Below the pieces are notes generated by a model. The model was given only the letters and a program-made list of their open reading frames with translations. It was not told where the DNA came from and did not search any database. Positions 26,830-36,288 of a stretch of 64,000 bases of DNA are shown piece by piece. The translations under genes and the position numbers were made by a program. Origin of the DNA: Planctomycetia bacterium (GTDB lineage: Bacteria; Planctomycetota; Phycisphaerae; UBA1845; UTPLA1); the NCBI GenBank assembly GCA_015075745.1, contig JABTTW010000001.1:496001-560000 (forward strand), given 5' to 3'. How positions within the stretch are numbered: the first letter of the stretch is position 1; every line of letters begins with the position of its first letter.

Positions 26830-26857
26830 ATTGTATAAAGCTCCTCCCCTTCGTCAA
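26830..26857 (-). promoter_or_regulatory. Sigma-70-type promoter of the heme oxygenase operon
   Basis: Read on the minus strand, TTGACG (26852-26857) is followed after 16 bases by TACAAT (26830-26835). Start of transcription is expected near 26823, inside the palindromic operator. The two downstream genes are the small membrane protein and heme oxygenase. Confidence 0.65.
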
Positions 26858-27046
26858 GGCCTTCAAACCGGGCCTGCTGGTCTGCTTGGAACACCCCGGA
26901 GGACGGGTATGGCGAGTCACCGGACGATAGGCGCCATTAGACCGTGGTCTAACAGCAGAGCGTTTGTTATGTCGGGGAAACAACCAATCTGACTTGAAGT
27001 GAGGGAGCGTTTCAGCCTGGAATCGAGAACGGGGGTGAAATCGCGC

Positions 27047-28324
27047 TCAGGGCGCCTGGCTGCCCTTTTCCGGGTCGGCCTCGGGCTCCTTGTCGGACTT
27101 GGTATCCGTCGGAGGAGTGGCGGCGGGTTCGCCCGGCTTGTCTTTGGCGGGGGCAGCAGGCGTCTTTGCCGGGGCGGGCGACGGCGTGCCGGCCTTCTTG
27201 TCGTTCGTTTCCTTGATGTCGAACTGGCCGGCGAGCATCTTGTACCAGGCCTCGAGCTGGCGAATCTTCTCGGCGTCGGCGCTTTGGAGCTGCTTTTGAT
27301 CGGGGAGGGTACGCAGACGCTGATCGAGCGTGGTGAACAGGTCGCCGATGGGCCGCTCGAGCTTCTTGCGGCGGCGCTCGATTTCCTGCTTGTCCCACTT
27401 GGGCTTGGCGGACAGCGTCTCGGCATCCAGCGCCGCAAACTCGCTTCGCTTCTGATCGCGGTAGCGAGTGGCCTGATCGCGGATGTCCTTGTAAATCTTG
27501 TCGCGCGCCGAGATGGCCTGCTTGTCGTCGAGCTGGTAGGTGTCGATGAACCGGTTGACGTAAGCCAGCCAGCTATCTTCGACCTGCCGCTGAATCACGG
27601 GCTGCTGGGGGTCGGAGACGCGGCCCTGCTGAGCGGGCGTCGCGCCGCCGCCGGAAAGGCCGGTCTGCTGGGCGTTCTGAGCCTGCTGGGCGTTGGCGAG
27701 CATGGGCGGTGCGTTGCCGGCCCGCCACGTGTCGAGCATGCGCGAGACCTGCTCGAAGTTGGCATGCATCGCGGCGAGATCGGCGTCGTGGGTCACCTTC
27801 TGCGTTTCGTCGAGGATCTCGCGCCATTCGGCGTTGCCCTCGAGAATCGCATTCTGTGCGGCGAGATAGATCGGCGCGGCCCGCTCGGCCCATTTCTGAT
27901 AGGCCTGCGGGGAACCGAGTGACTTGCCCAATCTCAGGTCGATTGATTCGCGAAGCAGCTCGCGGATGTCCTTCTCATGAATGTCGAGGAACGCGCGAAC
28001 CCGGCCGGTCAGGAGCAGACGGGTGTACTCGGATTGAGCGTCGTTGAGGTTGTATCGTCGCGAAATCTGGACGACGGCGTCGTCCATCATCTGTTCGGTG
28101 TTCCACAACTCGGGATTATTCGGGTGGGTCTGGGCGGTGACTTTCTGCTCACCGGCGGGCTGGGTCGCGGAGACCGGCGTGTCGGTAGACATCTGCGGCG
28201 CCGGTTCCTGTGCCGACGTGACGGCGGTCGTCAGCGCGAGGGCGATTGCGGCCAGAAAAGTCGATCTGACAAAGGCCCGAACTCGATTCGTGGAGTGGAT
28301 TGAATGGATCGCACACATGAGCAT
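27047..28324 (-). CDS. Secreted helical protein of unknown function
   Basis: I recognise no family. A signal peptide is present (FLAAIALALTTAVTSAQ). The rest is largely helical and charged, with repeated Lys/Arg/Asp/Glu segments such as SARDKIYKDIRDQATRYRDQ and KWDKQEIERRRKKLERPIG. A Gln/Ala-rich low-complexity insert (ANAQQAQNAQQTGLSG) lies in the middle, and the tail is Pro/Ala/Lys-rich. It is probably a periplasmic or extracellular structural protein. The nearest genes face away or are unrelated. Confidence 0.55.
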   Translation of the reverse strand: MLMCAIHSIHSTNRVRAFVRSTFLAAIALALTTAVTSAQEPAPQMSTDTPVSATQPAGEQKVTAQTHPNNPELWNTEQMMDDAVVQISRRYNLNDAQSEYTRLLLTGRVRAFLDIHEKDIRELLRESIDLRLGKSLGSPQAYQKWAERAAPIYLAAQNAILEGNAEWREILDETQKVTHDADLAAMHANFEQVSRMLDTWRAGNAPPMLANAQQAQNAQQTGLSGGGATPAQQGRVSDPQQPVIQRQVEDSWLAYVNRFIDTYQLDDKQAISARDKIYKDIRDQATRYRDQKRSEFAALDAETLSAKPKWDKQEIERRRKKLERPIGDLFTTLDQRLRTLPDQKQLQSADAEKIRQLEAWYKMLAGQFDIKETNDKKAGTPSPAPAKTPAAPAKDKPGEPAATPPTDTKSDKEPEADPEKGSQAP

Positions 28325-28945
28325 CTATTGTACCTGTAGTTGGTTATGGCTGCCACGCGAGGCGTTATACAGTATTCCTACCGATTGTATGTCGGACGGC
28401 GGGCCCGGTTGCAAGAACAGGAATTGCGGTGCCGTAGTCCGTAAAAGGTGAATCCGGCCGTCTGGACGCTGGAAACGCCGGTCACGAGGTGGCCGAAGTG
28501 GTCCGAAGCCCCCTGGGAAGCGGGCTCGGCCGGGAAACCTGTCGTGCGAAATCGTCCTCGAGGTCGACTCACGAGGGTCGTTCGGGGTCGTCACGGGGAT
28601 GCATACCTTGCGATGATTGAACAGCGGGACCGCGAAGCAAAGGAACCTCCGGGATAACGAGCTGAATCGACGATGGGTCGACTTTCTAACGGGCGAATTG
28701 GGCGCGTGTCTGTCTCGATGCGTCGGCGGTCGACGGCAATTCTGCGGCATCCGCCCCGGTTGGGCAGGCGGCGCGAGCGAGCGCCACAGGCGCGACGGTT
28801 TGGAGCGCCGAAGGGCGAAAAGTTTTGACCGCAGTTGGATATGGGAATAAAACATGTACATTCAGCCGCGTGCATTCTGAGGGGGTGGGCTGCGCGCGGC
28901 GACAAGTAACCCAATCCGGCGATTCCGGGAGTTAATAATTTCCTG
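28325..28945. other. Intergenic region of about 620 bp, no gene recognised
   Basis: Several frames are open but overlap one another, lack ribosome sites and have arginine-rich, non-protein-like composition. It separates the divergent secreted protein and HEAT-repeat genes and should hold both promoters. No tRNA, SRP or RNase P core was recognised. Confidence 0.4.
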
Positions 28946-31435
28946 ATGTATGCTTTGTCCAACTTCGCAGCCTGCCTGTTCATCTCGGTGGGCGCATTAT
29001 TGCCGAGCGGCGCGCAGCCGACGGAGGCACCGCCCGCGACGGTGACTCCGTCGACTGCGCCGGCGGTCAGCGCGGAGCTGGACCAGAGCTTCAACCTTCT
29101 CACCGCGAACAACACGCCGGACGCTCGCAAGCTGGGCGCTCGGCTGCTATTGGAGTCGGGGGATGAGGCGGCGATCACCAAGCTGGTCGGCGTGCTCTCG
29201 GCCAATCCGCCGGATCTGGCGGCACAGTTGGCCGTCTGCGCGGCGATTGCGGAAGTCGAGAAGCCCTCACCTCAGATTGTGGAGCCGCTGATCTCGCTGC
29301 TTGGAAACCCGAGGCCCGACACACTCGAGGGGGTGACGCGGGCGATTCGAAAGTTCGACAGCCGCATCGTGGTGGCCAAGCTTCGACCGATTGCGATTGA
29401 GCCCGCCAACCCGCGCCCCAAGCGCATCGGCGCGATACGAGCGTTGGGCGCGCTGGGCGAAGATGTCCAGGCGCTGGGCGTGCTGGCTGCGCTATTGGAG
29501 GACCCGAACCCTGCCGTTCGCCACGCCGCCCTGATGGCTTTCGGCGAGGCAACCGGCGTAAGCGCGACGGATGCGGCGGAGGCACTGGCATGGTGGCGAC
29601 GGACGTCTTCGAAGACGGGCGAGGGCTGGTATCGGGCGATCATCGAGTCGCGAGCGCAGCAGGTCTCGCGGTTGATCCGCGAAAGAACTGATCTGGTACG
29701 TCGACTGGTCAGCGCATACCGCGACGCTTACCTCGCGACGTCGGAGGCCGATCGCCCGCGACTGATTCAGAGTCTTCTGGGCGACGAACTGGCATCGGTT
29801 CGCATATTGGGCCTGGACCTGATCAACGATCTTATCACGGATCGAAAGGAAGTCTCTCCGGAAGCGCGGGCGCGCATCGCCGAACTGACGATTGACGCCG
29901 ACGCGCGCCTTCGATTGAAGGCGACGCGGATCGTCGGGGATCTGCGACTTTCCTCGGCGAGCACGCAGTTGATCGAGGCGATGCAGCGCGAGATCGACGA
30001 TGAGGTCCGCGCCGCACAGGCGACGGCGCTGGGCCGTCTGGACGATCTGGCGGCGCAGGCGCCACTCATGGATCGGCTCGATGACGACTCTCCGGTCGTT
30101 GTGGGCGAGGCGGCTGGGGCCCTGGGCGTGCTGCTGCGGCGCGGCGGTAACCGGGACCCGCTGACCACGCAGGCGGCCATCGACAAGTTGCAGGCCCGCT
30201 ACGGGAAACTGGGACCGCAGGACGACGAGCTGCGCGAGCGATTCATCCAGGCGATGGCGAACATCGGCGCGGCCTCGTTCCGGAAGGTGCTGGAATCGGA
30301 AATCGCCGACAATCGTTCCGTTCGCGTGCGCAGCGCCGCCATTTCCAGTTTGGCTACCTGCGAGGATGCCGGCGCGGCCGATGCGATCCGTCCGCTGACG
30401 CAGTCATCGTCGCCCGACATCCGCATGGCGGCGGTCTCGGCGCTGGGGATATGCGGCTCGGACGAGCGGGACCTGGAGGCGCTTCGCGGCAGGCTGGACA
30501 ACGATCGCGAATCGGATGCGGCGATCCGCATGGAGGCTTGGGAGAGCTATCTGCTGATCGCGCGAAGGCTCCCGGCCGAGACGCAGATTCGCATTTCCGA
30601 CCGGATGGATCTTCCCGATGACCCTTCGTCCCAGCGACACCGGCTCGATCTGCTCAAGGCGCTTCGCACGGACGAGGCCCAGTTCGAGGCGCTGGCTCAG
30701 AATCTGAAGATCGACGTCCTCGAGCGCATGGCGGACGCGCAGGTCGAGCTCAAGGAGTTCACCTCCGCCTCGGCCAGTCTCGAACAGGCGATGAGACTGC
30801 TCGGCGGCAAGCAGAAGGATCGCTTCGCCGCTTTGGCGCTGCGATCTTTGTCGGCGCTCTTCCAGGGCCGCGAGGATGCGGCGGCGGTCGCCCGACTCGG
30901 AGAGCTTTTCGACGGGCAACAGATCAACGGCGAACTGGAAGACACGCGCGGAGCCGCCGATGCGATCATCGCCGAGTTGAAGGCACGGCTGACGTCGGCG
31001 TCGGACGGCGCTTCCTACGAGGCGGCGCTCGGTTTGATCAACCTGCTCGGCGGATTCGCCCATAAGGCGGGCGACACATTTGCGCGCGAGCTTCAGAGTA
31101 TTCGCGACGCGCTTTGGGCGAAGCGCGATCGCAGCGTTGATGAACTTCTGGCGGTCATCGCCCGTGATCCCGAGGCCGAGGCCAAGCTGTTTCACCTGGG
31201 CAAACAAGCCGTGCTGCCGCGGATTTACGATCGCCTTGTCAGTGCGAATCCGGACGACGAGGCGGCGACCGACGTGGAAGTTCGCCTGGTTCAACTGGCG
31301 AAGCGCTTTGTGCCCTCATGGCCCGGCGTTGAGAACGGCGGCACCGCGAGCGATCGCGCGCAGGCCCTTAATCGCCTGAAAGAAGCGATCGAGAGTCAGA
31401 ACGCGACCCCGCGACCGATTGAGAACCCGTCGTAA
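28946..31435 (+). CDS. Secreted HEAT-repeat protein
   Basis: The N-terminus (LSNFAACLFISVGALLPSGA) is a signal peptide. Most of the 829 residues are HEAT/PBS-lyase-type repeats, for example RIGAIRALGALGEDVQALGV, NPAVRHAALMAFGEATGV, DDEVRAAQATALGRLDDLAA and SVRVRSAAISSLATCEDAGA. Further helices follow to the end. The protein probably acts as a scaffold in the periplasm or outside the cell. No enzyme domain is evident. Large exported HEAT proteins are common in planctomycetes; the partner is unknown. Confidence 0.75.
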   Translation: MYALSNFAACLFISVGALLPSGAQPTEAPPATVTPSTAPAVSAELDQSFNLLTANNTPDARKLGARLLLESGDEAAITKLVGVLSANPPDLAAQLAVCAAIAEVEKPSPQIVEPLISLLGNPRPDTLEGVTRAIRKFDSRIVVAKLRPIAIEPANPRPKRIGAIRALGALGEDVQALGVLAALLEDPNPAVRHAALMAFGEATGVSATDAAEALAWWRRTSSKTGEGWYRAIIESRAQQVSRLIRERTDLVRRLVSAYRDAYLATSEADRPRLIQSLLGDELASVRILGLDLINDLITDRKEVSPEARARIAELTIDADARLRLKATRIVGDLRLSSASTQLIEAMQREIDDEVRAAQATALGRLDDLAAQAPLMDRLDDDSPVVVGEAAGALGVLLRRGGNRDPLTTQAAIDKLQARYGKLGPQDDELRERFIQAMANIGAASFRKVLESEIADNRSVRVRSAAISSLATCEDAGAADAIRPLTQSSSPDIRMAAVSALGICGSDERDLEALRGRLDNDRESDAAIRMEAWESYLLIARRLPAETQIRISDRMDLPDDPSSQRHRLDLLKALRTDEAQFEALAQNLKIDVLERMADAQVELKEFTSASASLEQAMRLLGGKQKDRFAALALRSLSALFQGREDAAAVARLGELFDGQQINGELEDTRGAADAIIAELKARLTSASDGASYEAALGLINLLGGFAHKAGDTFARELQSIRDALWAKRDRSVDELLAVIARDPEAEAKLFHLGKQAVLPRIYDRLVSANPDDEAATDVEVRLVQLAKRFVPSWPGVENGGTASDRAQALNRLKEAIESQNATPRPIENPS

Positions 31436-31661
31436 TGAGTTGATTTTCGATTGAATTCTCGACGCGATGTTAACGCTTCGCGGGTATCAAGGTCCGAAAC
31501 GAAAAATCGCTCGAAAGAAATTGCATTCCACTTGTTCGTGTGCTATCTATCTATTGACGAGCGCTTCGAGCGATGTAAGCGCTAAGTGGACTTGGCCGGG
31601 GGTCGAGTTCGCAACCCGACTGACGAGCGCCCATGTGCGCAGTCGCGGCAAGCTCCGCGGC

Positions 31662-31686
31662 AAAAAAACGGTAGGGTTTCCGCCGA
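31662..31686 (-). terminator. Possible aroA terminator
   Basis: On the minus strand an imperfect hairpin, CGGCGG AAACC CTACCG, is followed by seven T residues, about 60 bases after the aroA stop codon. The stem is short and has mismatches. Confidence 0.4.
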
Positions 31687-31745
31687 TTCGCTCGAGGTGC
31701 TGTTTTTTTCCCCACCTAAGCAGATTCTCGCCTTGACATTCCTCT

Positions 31746-33047
31746 TTAGGTCTTCCTGCCGAGTTGATTCCACGTCGCAAAGAAATCGGGAAAGGTCTTC
31801 GAGACGCACCCGGGGTCTTCGATCACCACGCCATCGACGCGCAATCCCGCCAGCGCGAAGCTCATCGCCATGCGATGATCGTCGTAGGTCCTTACTTGCG
31901 CGGCAACGGGCGACCGTACGGGTCGAATGACGATGCTATCGTCCGTCACTTCGGTCTCGACACTGAGGCGGCCAAGCTCGGCGGAGAGGGCGAACAGGCG
32001 ATCGGTCTCTTTGACGCGCAGGTTTGAGACGTTGCGAATGCAGGTCGGGCCGTCGGCGAAGGCGGCGATGACGGCCAGGGTCTGGGCCACGTCCGGCATC
32101 TCGTTGAGGTCCACGTCCACACCGCGCAGCCGGCGGTCGGCGGGGCCGGTGACGGTGGTGCTGCGCGGCGAGGCGTCGACGCGGCAACCCATCTGTTCGA
32201 GTATCTTCACGAAACCGATGTCGCCCTGGGTGCTGTCCGAACCGAGCCCCTCGACGGTGACTCTTCCACCGGTCAGCGCGGCAGCGCCGAAAAAGTACGA
32301 CGCGGCGGAGGCGTCGGGCTCCACGCTGTAGCTCGTCGCCTGGTAGGACTGCGGCGCGGGGACGATGAAGCGCTGCAGGCCATCGGCGATCACTTCGACG
32401 CCGAAGGCCTCCATCACCGAGAGCGTCATGCTGACATAGGGGCGACTGGGTAGGCCGCGCGAGACGTCGATCATGACGTCGCCGGATGCGAGCGGCGCGG
32501 CCATGAGCAGGGCCGAGACGAACTGACTCGACACCGGCTTATCGAAGACAACCGAGCCTGCGCGCAGGCGACCGGCGTGAACGGTCAGCGGACAATAGCC
32601 CTCGGCGCCGGCGTATGCGATCTGTGCGCCGAGGTCGCGCAGGGCATTGACCAACTGGCCGATGGGACGCTCGCGCATGCGCGGATCGCCGTCGAGCTCG
32701 TACTCGCCCTGGCCGGCGCTGCATGCGGCGAGGAGGAAACGCATGACGGTGCCGGCGTTGCCGCAATGAAGCTTGACCTGGCCGTCGGGAAAGAAACCGC
32801 CGCTGCTGTCGACGCGAACGCGGCAGGAGATGTCATCGACGTGGAGCCCTACGCCGAGGCTCTCGAGCGCGTCGAGCATGCGTCGCGTGTCGTCGGAGAA
32901 GAGGACGCCGGACAACTGCGACGTGCCGCGCGCCAACGCCGAGACGAGCAGTGCCCGATTGGTCAGGCTCTTGCTGCCGGGGAGGTGTACGGTGCAGTCG
33001 ATCGGCCCGGGAGGCGGGCTGAGGGTGATGGCGTCGGGGCGGTTCAT
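31746..33047 (-). CDS. aroA: 3-phosphoshikimate 1-carboxyvinyltransferase (EPSP synthase)
   Basis: It joins phosphoenolpyruvate to shikimate-3-phosphate in chorismate synthesis. Family motifs: LPGSKSLTNRALLVSALARG, CGNAGTVMRFLLAACS, DGDPRMRERPIGQLVNAL, EPDASAASYFFGAAALTGG, RVKETDRLFALSAELGRL and the C-terminal TYDDHRMAMSFALAGL. The length of 433 residues is normal. It is monocistronic: the upstream gene begins after a gap of more than 130 bp and the downstream spacer carries a possible terminator. Confidence 0.94.
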   Translation of the reverse strand: MNRPDAITLSPPPGPIDCTVHLPGSKSLTNRALLVSALARGTSQLSGVLFSDDTRRMLDALESLGVGLHVDDISCRVRVDSSGGFFPDGQVKLHCGNAGTVMRFLLAACSAGQGEYELDGDPRMRERPIGQLVNALRDLGAQIAYAGAEGYCPLTVHAGRLRAGSVVFDKPVSSQFVSALLMAAPLASGDVMIDVSRGLPSRPYVSMTLSVMEAFGVEVIADGLQRFIVPAPQSYQATSYSVEPDASAASYFFGAAALTGGRVTVEGLGSDSTQGDIGFVKILEQMGCRVDASPRSTTVTGPADRRLRGVDVDLNEMPDVAQTLAVIAAFADGPTCIRNVSNLRVKETDRLFALSAELGRLSVETEVTDDSIVIRPVRSPVAAQVRTYDDHRMAMSFALAGLRVDGVVIEDPGCVSKTFPDFFATWNQLGRKT

Positions 33048-33184
33048 CGCCCCATGCTACCGGACGATCCACGGTAGGGCACGGAGTGGACTTCGCTCGT
33101 GGAGACTTGAGCGGGGTCAAAGTCGTCGAGCTTAACCCGAGTCACGTTTGTCGCGGAAGTAGATGCTTGATGATTCGACGGAAA

Positions 33185-33667
33185 TCACCCGCCGCCGCCG
33201 TCTCCCGGCGTCGGATCGAGACCGCCGTCGGGCGATCCGCCGCTGCAAGAACCCCCGGCAGCAACGCTACCATTGGCAATAACCGTTTGTTGTTGGCCAT
33301 CGTTCGTGACGACGCATTGACCATTGTCATTACATGCGCGAGTGATGCGTTGCTTGTAACACGGAAAGACGCCACAGCTACTTAGCCCGCTGACTTGATT
33401 ACCCTTGCAATTCAAGATTTGACCAAAAACAATCTCGTCAGTATTGCACGTCACAGGCGACGGACCACTCGTACACGTACCGTGGCTCAGGACCAAGTTT
33501 GTTCCACACGGTGGCCCGCTTTCTGTAACATTGCATGTATTATGTTGGTTTGGCGGTCCGGGTGGTGGAAACCCCATCACTAACGAAGTGAGCTCAAAGA
33601 GGGCCGGCGGAAAAGCAAACAAGAAGAACCCAGAAAGAATAACAATACGTATTACATTCGATTTCAT
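33185..33667 (-). CDS. Small Cys-rich secreted protein, unknown
   Basis: A hydrophobic N-terminal segment (VIRIVILSGFFLFAFPPALF) acts as signal peptide or anchor. The mature part has about ten Cys residues (NTCNVTESGPPCGTN, GVFPCYKQRITRACND and others) and ends in Gly/Asp-rich repeats (GGSPDGGLDPTPGDGGGG). It is likely disulfide-bonded outside the cytoplasm. The gene and its upstream neighbour are less GC-rich than their surroundings, so the pair may have been acquired together. Confidence 0.5.
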   Translation of the reverse strand: MKSNVIRIVILSGFFLFAFPPALFELTSLVMGFPPPGPPNQHNTCNVTESGPPCGTNLVLSHGTCTSGPSPVTCNTDEIVFGQILNCKGNQVSGLSSCGVFPCYKQRITRACNDNGQCVVTNDGQQQTVIANGSVAAGGSCSGGSPDGGLDPTPGDGGGG

Positions 33668-33752
33668 CGGTGATCCCCGTTAATAAGTCGAACTAAAGAC
33701 ATAGTGACCCAAATAGAGAGCGACTGCGAGACGCGGAAAACGCTGAGTCCAC

Positions 33753-34730
33753 TTACGGCAATGGGGAAAATGCTTTTGTACCTTCTCGCGTATATTCAAT
33801 TCTCGCCTGCAAAGCATGAGTTGCTGTCGAGGTTTCCTCGACATGTGGGATATTGACGCGTTCGCGCAAATCGGATTCGTCTGAGATTATCTCAGCCTGA
33901 ATACCCTTGTACAAAATCGTCTCTCCGCCGTTTGTCGATTCCTCCGACCGGTAGTGAATCCATCCCGGTACAAGCATATCTCCGATCGGCTGATAATCGC
34001 CGAGCGAGAAAAACAGAGTAGCATGGGGCGTGCGCTTTACGATTGACGAAACGACCCAGTTGCGTCCAAACCGATCAAATGCCACATCAAGCAAGCGATC
34101 ATCGCGATGAACCACCGACGAAGCGCCACTCGTCGATGGAGTGACATTCGAAAACTTGGAGTCATCTGGGGCCGCGCGAAGGCTCTCGGTATCAAGAATA
34201 TTCCGCAACTCCTGCCGAGCTTGCTGAACATACCCCTCTGCAATACGCAGGTAGGGGCCATACTCTCGCTCAGGCATATTGCCTTTTACTTCCTTATTCA
34301 CGACAGTGAGGGTTCCCAATGAAGCGGTCCAAAAAGCTCCGGGTGTCTCCCCGAACATGCGTGTGTAGCCCACGACCTCACCTTGGAGCCATGTGACCTC
34401 ACCCCTGAGGAATCGTCCGCCGTCCTCCGCGACGATTCGCCAACTCTGCACGACATCCACCTGGTCGCGTCCGCTTTCGGGCTTGGCAGGCAAATGCATC
34501 TCCAGTTCGAATCGCACCTCGCCGTTAAACGACGGCAGGGGATCGACCTCCAGCGCCGACCTTATTTCCGCAGCGAGTCGCCCATTGCTGTCTTCTTCAG
34601 ATGGACCACCGGCGACGTGCTTTGCTTGACTGAGGGCCTGACTCTCACTCGCACAGGCAAGCAGGAAAAGCCCGGGCGCATAAGCCGCGCAGACCGCAGA
34701 ACACCAAGCCGCGATTCGGACCTTAGCCAT
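33753..34730 (-). CDS. Putative exported lipoprotein, unknown function
   Basis: A signal peptide ends with AYAPGLFLLACASES, a plausible lipobox (LLAC). The 325-residue body looks mixed alpha/beta, with strands such as EVRFELEMHLPA, SWRIVAEDGGRFLRGEVTW and LLDVAFDRFGRNWVV. No family was recognised. It precedes the Cys-rich gene by 85 bp on the same strand, suggesting a two-gene unit. An 11-C homopolymer lies about 85 bp upstream of its start. Composition is less GC-rich than in the flanks. Confidence 0.5.
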   Translation of the reverse strand: MAKVRIAAWCSAVCAAYAPGLFLLACASESQALSQAKHVAGGPSEEDSNGRLAAEIRSALEVDPLPSFNGEVRFELEMHLPAKPESGRDQVDVVQSWRIVAEDGGRFLRGEVTWLQGEVVGYTRMFGETPGAFWTASLGTLTVVNKEVKGNMPEREYGPYLRIAEGYVQQARQELRNILDTESLRAAPDDSKFSNVTPSTSGASSVVHRDDRLLDVAFDRFGRNWVVSSIVKRTPHATLFFSLGDYQPIGDMLVPGWIHYRSEESTNGGETILYKGIQAEIISDESDLRERVNIPHVEETSTATHALQARIEYTREGTKAFSPLP

Positions 34731-34813
34731 AAATGTCCTCCTATCAGGAATTGTGACCCAAATGAACCGCTCCGACCCAGAACAACGAGACCACCGGCTC
34801 GTCCTATATCATA

Positions 34814-34824
34814 CCCCCCCCCCC
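34814..34824. repeat. Homopolymeric tract of 11 cytosines
   Basis: Eleven C in a row, in the spacer between the lipoprotein gene (minus) and the TPR-type gene (plus). Such tracts slip during replication and can vary promoter spacing. Confidence 0.9.
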
Positions 34825-35055
34825 TCGGCATGGTGTCAACAATAATCACGCCCTTTTATCTTCAGCCGCATGCCCAGCAGGGAAAAATCATGCTCAACAC
34901 AAGATTTCTCAAACAGACAAACCGTTGAACGATGTCAGAACTGTGCCGGCACTCCTTCTGGGTTGATCGACCCCGGTCGGCGGATAGGATGTTAGAAGGG
35001 CTGTTGCGGCCCCGCCGATCCACCCTGCCGGTAGGCTTTCGAAATCTGAATCGCC

Positions 35056-36264
35056 ATGACTGACAAGGCCATGCAAACCGAGGTGCCCGCCCAGCGCGAA
35101 CCGTCCGCGGACCGGATGCTGCGCATTTTGGCGATCGTCGCGCTGATTCTGTGCGTGGTCGGCGGGGTGCTTCGACTAATCGCCAATTGGCGAGACCCGA
35201 CGGAGGGATTGTCGATCGGCCTGAGCATGCTCGGGTTATACACGGCGCTGGGCGTCGCCATCTTCGGCATGCTCATGGGGCTCTCGGTCCTGGTTCGCTA
35301 TTCGAGCCACCTGGAAGCGGCGCTGATCCGCATGGAGAAGTATCAATACGAAGTGGGCGCGGCGGCCGGCGCGAAGCAAGCAGATGCATTGGACGTCCCG
35401 GTCGGCGAGGGCACGCTTTCCATGTTCGACCCGACGACGGGTACGACGGACGCGCCCGCAGCGAGCCCCCCGCCGTGGCAGGAACTGGTGTCGCTGCTGC
35501 AGCAGATGCGGGACAACTCGCTGCTGACCGACGAGGAGCGGGTCATCAAGCGCGAGCAATCCGAAAACGCCGAATTCGAGCAGGCCACGGAGCTGCTCAA
35601 GAGCCTGACGCGCGAGGGCGACTTCGTCCGCGCCCGGCAGGTAGTGGAGACTTTCAAGGCCCGCTATCCGGCTTCGCAGCGCGCCGATCAGCTCATTCGG
35701 GAGACCGAGGTTCATCGGGAGCGATACGAGTCGCAGGATGTGAAGACGATCACGCGGCAGGTCGAGGACCTGATGAGCATTTCGGCCTGGCCGCGGGCCC
35801 GGCAGGTCGTGCAGCAACTGGTGGAGCGGCATCGCGACTCGGCGGAGGCGCGGCAATTGCTGCTGCGCGTCGAGAAGGATCACGCGACGTTTCAGGCCGA
35901 GCAGCGGCGGCGGATGTACGCCGAAGTGCAGCGATTCGTGACCAACCGGCAGTGGGAAGAGGCGGTGGTGGCGGCGAAGACATTCGTGGAGCGATTCCCC
36001 GGATGCTCGGAGTCCGAAGCGCTGCTGATGCAGATCCCCACGCTGACGAGCAACGCCGAAATCGAGGTGCGCCAGGAACTCGAGGCGAGAATCATGGACT
36101 ACGCGCGGCACGGTCGATATATAGAGGCCGTCGAGCTCGGCCGGCGACTCATGGAGAAGTTTCCGGGATCGCCTCAGGCCGAGGCGCTTCGCGTTCAACT
36201 GCCGAGGCTCGAAGAGCTGGCGAACAACCCCGATGCGCGGCCGGCGCGAATCAGGGTGGAATGA
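35056..36264 (+). CDS. Membrane protein with TPR-like helical repeats
   Basis: Two N-terminal membrane helices (ILAIVALILCVVGGVLRLIA and LGLYTALGVAIFGMLMGLSV) anchor a cytoplasmic or periplasmic helical domain. The latter repeats a pattern of about 65 residues: GDFVRARQVVETFKARYP, SAWPRARQVVQQLVERHRD, QWEEAVVAAKTFVERFPG and GRYIEAVELGRRLMEKFPG, which resembles TPR or Sel1-type repeats. Function unknown; a scaffold for an envelope complex is likely. The NeuC-type epimerase gene follows after 24 bp on the same strand. Confidence 0.65.
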   Translation: MTDKAMQTEVPAQREPSADRMLRILAIVALILCVVGGVLRLIANWRDPTEGLSIGLSMLGLYTALGVAIFGMLMGLSVLVRYSSHLEAALIRMEKYQYEVGAAAGAKQADALDVPVGEGTLSMFDPTTGTTDAPAASPPPWQELVSLLQQMRDNSLLTDEERVIKREQSENAEFEQATELLKSLTREGDFVRARQVVETFKARYPASQRADQLIRETEVHRERYESQDVKTITRQVEDLMSISAWPRARQVVQQLVERHRDSAEARQLLLRVEKDHATFQAEQRRRMYAEVQRFVTNRQWEEAVVAAKTFVERFPGCSESEALLMQIPTLTSNAEIEVRQELEARIMDYARHGRYIEAVELGRRLMEKFPGSPQAEALRVQLPRLEELANNPDARPARIRVE

Positions 36265-36288
36265 CCACGGCCGGCGACATGGCCGGTC

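Noticed and set aside
28325-28945. Several overlapping short open frames
   Set aside because: No ribosome sites, no signal or family features, arginine-rich composition typical of out-of-frame GC-rich DNA.
31560-31640. Possible tRNA or small RNA near a GTTCGCAACCC string
   Set aside because: No cloverleaf could be folded around it and the T-loop match is only superficial.
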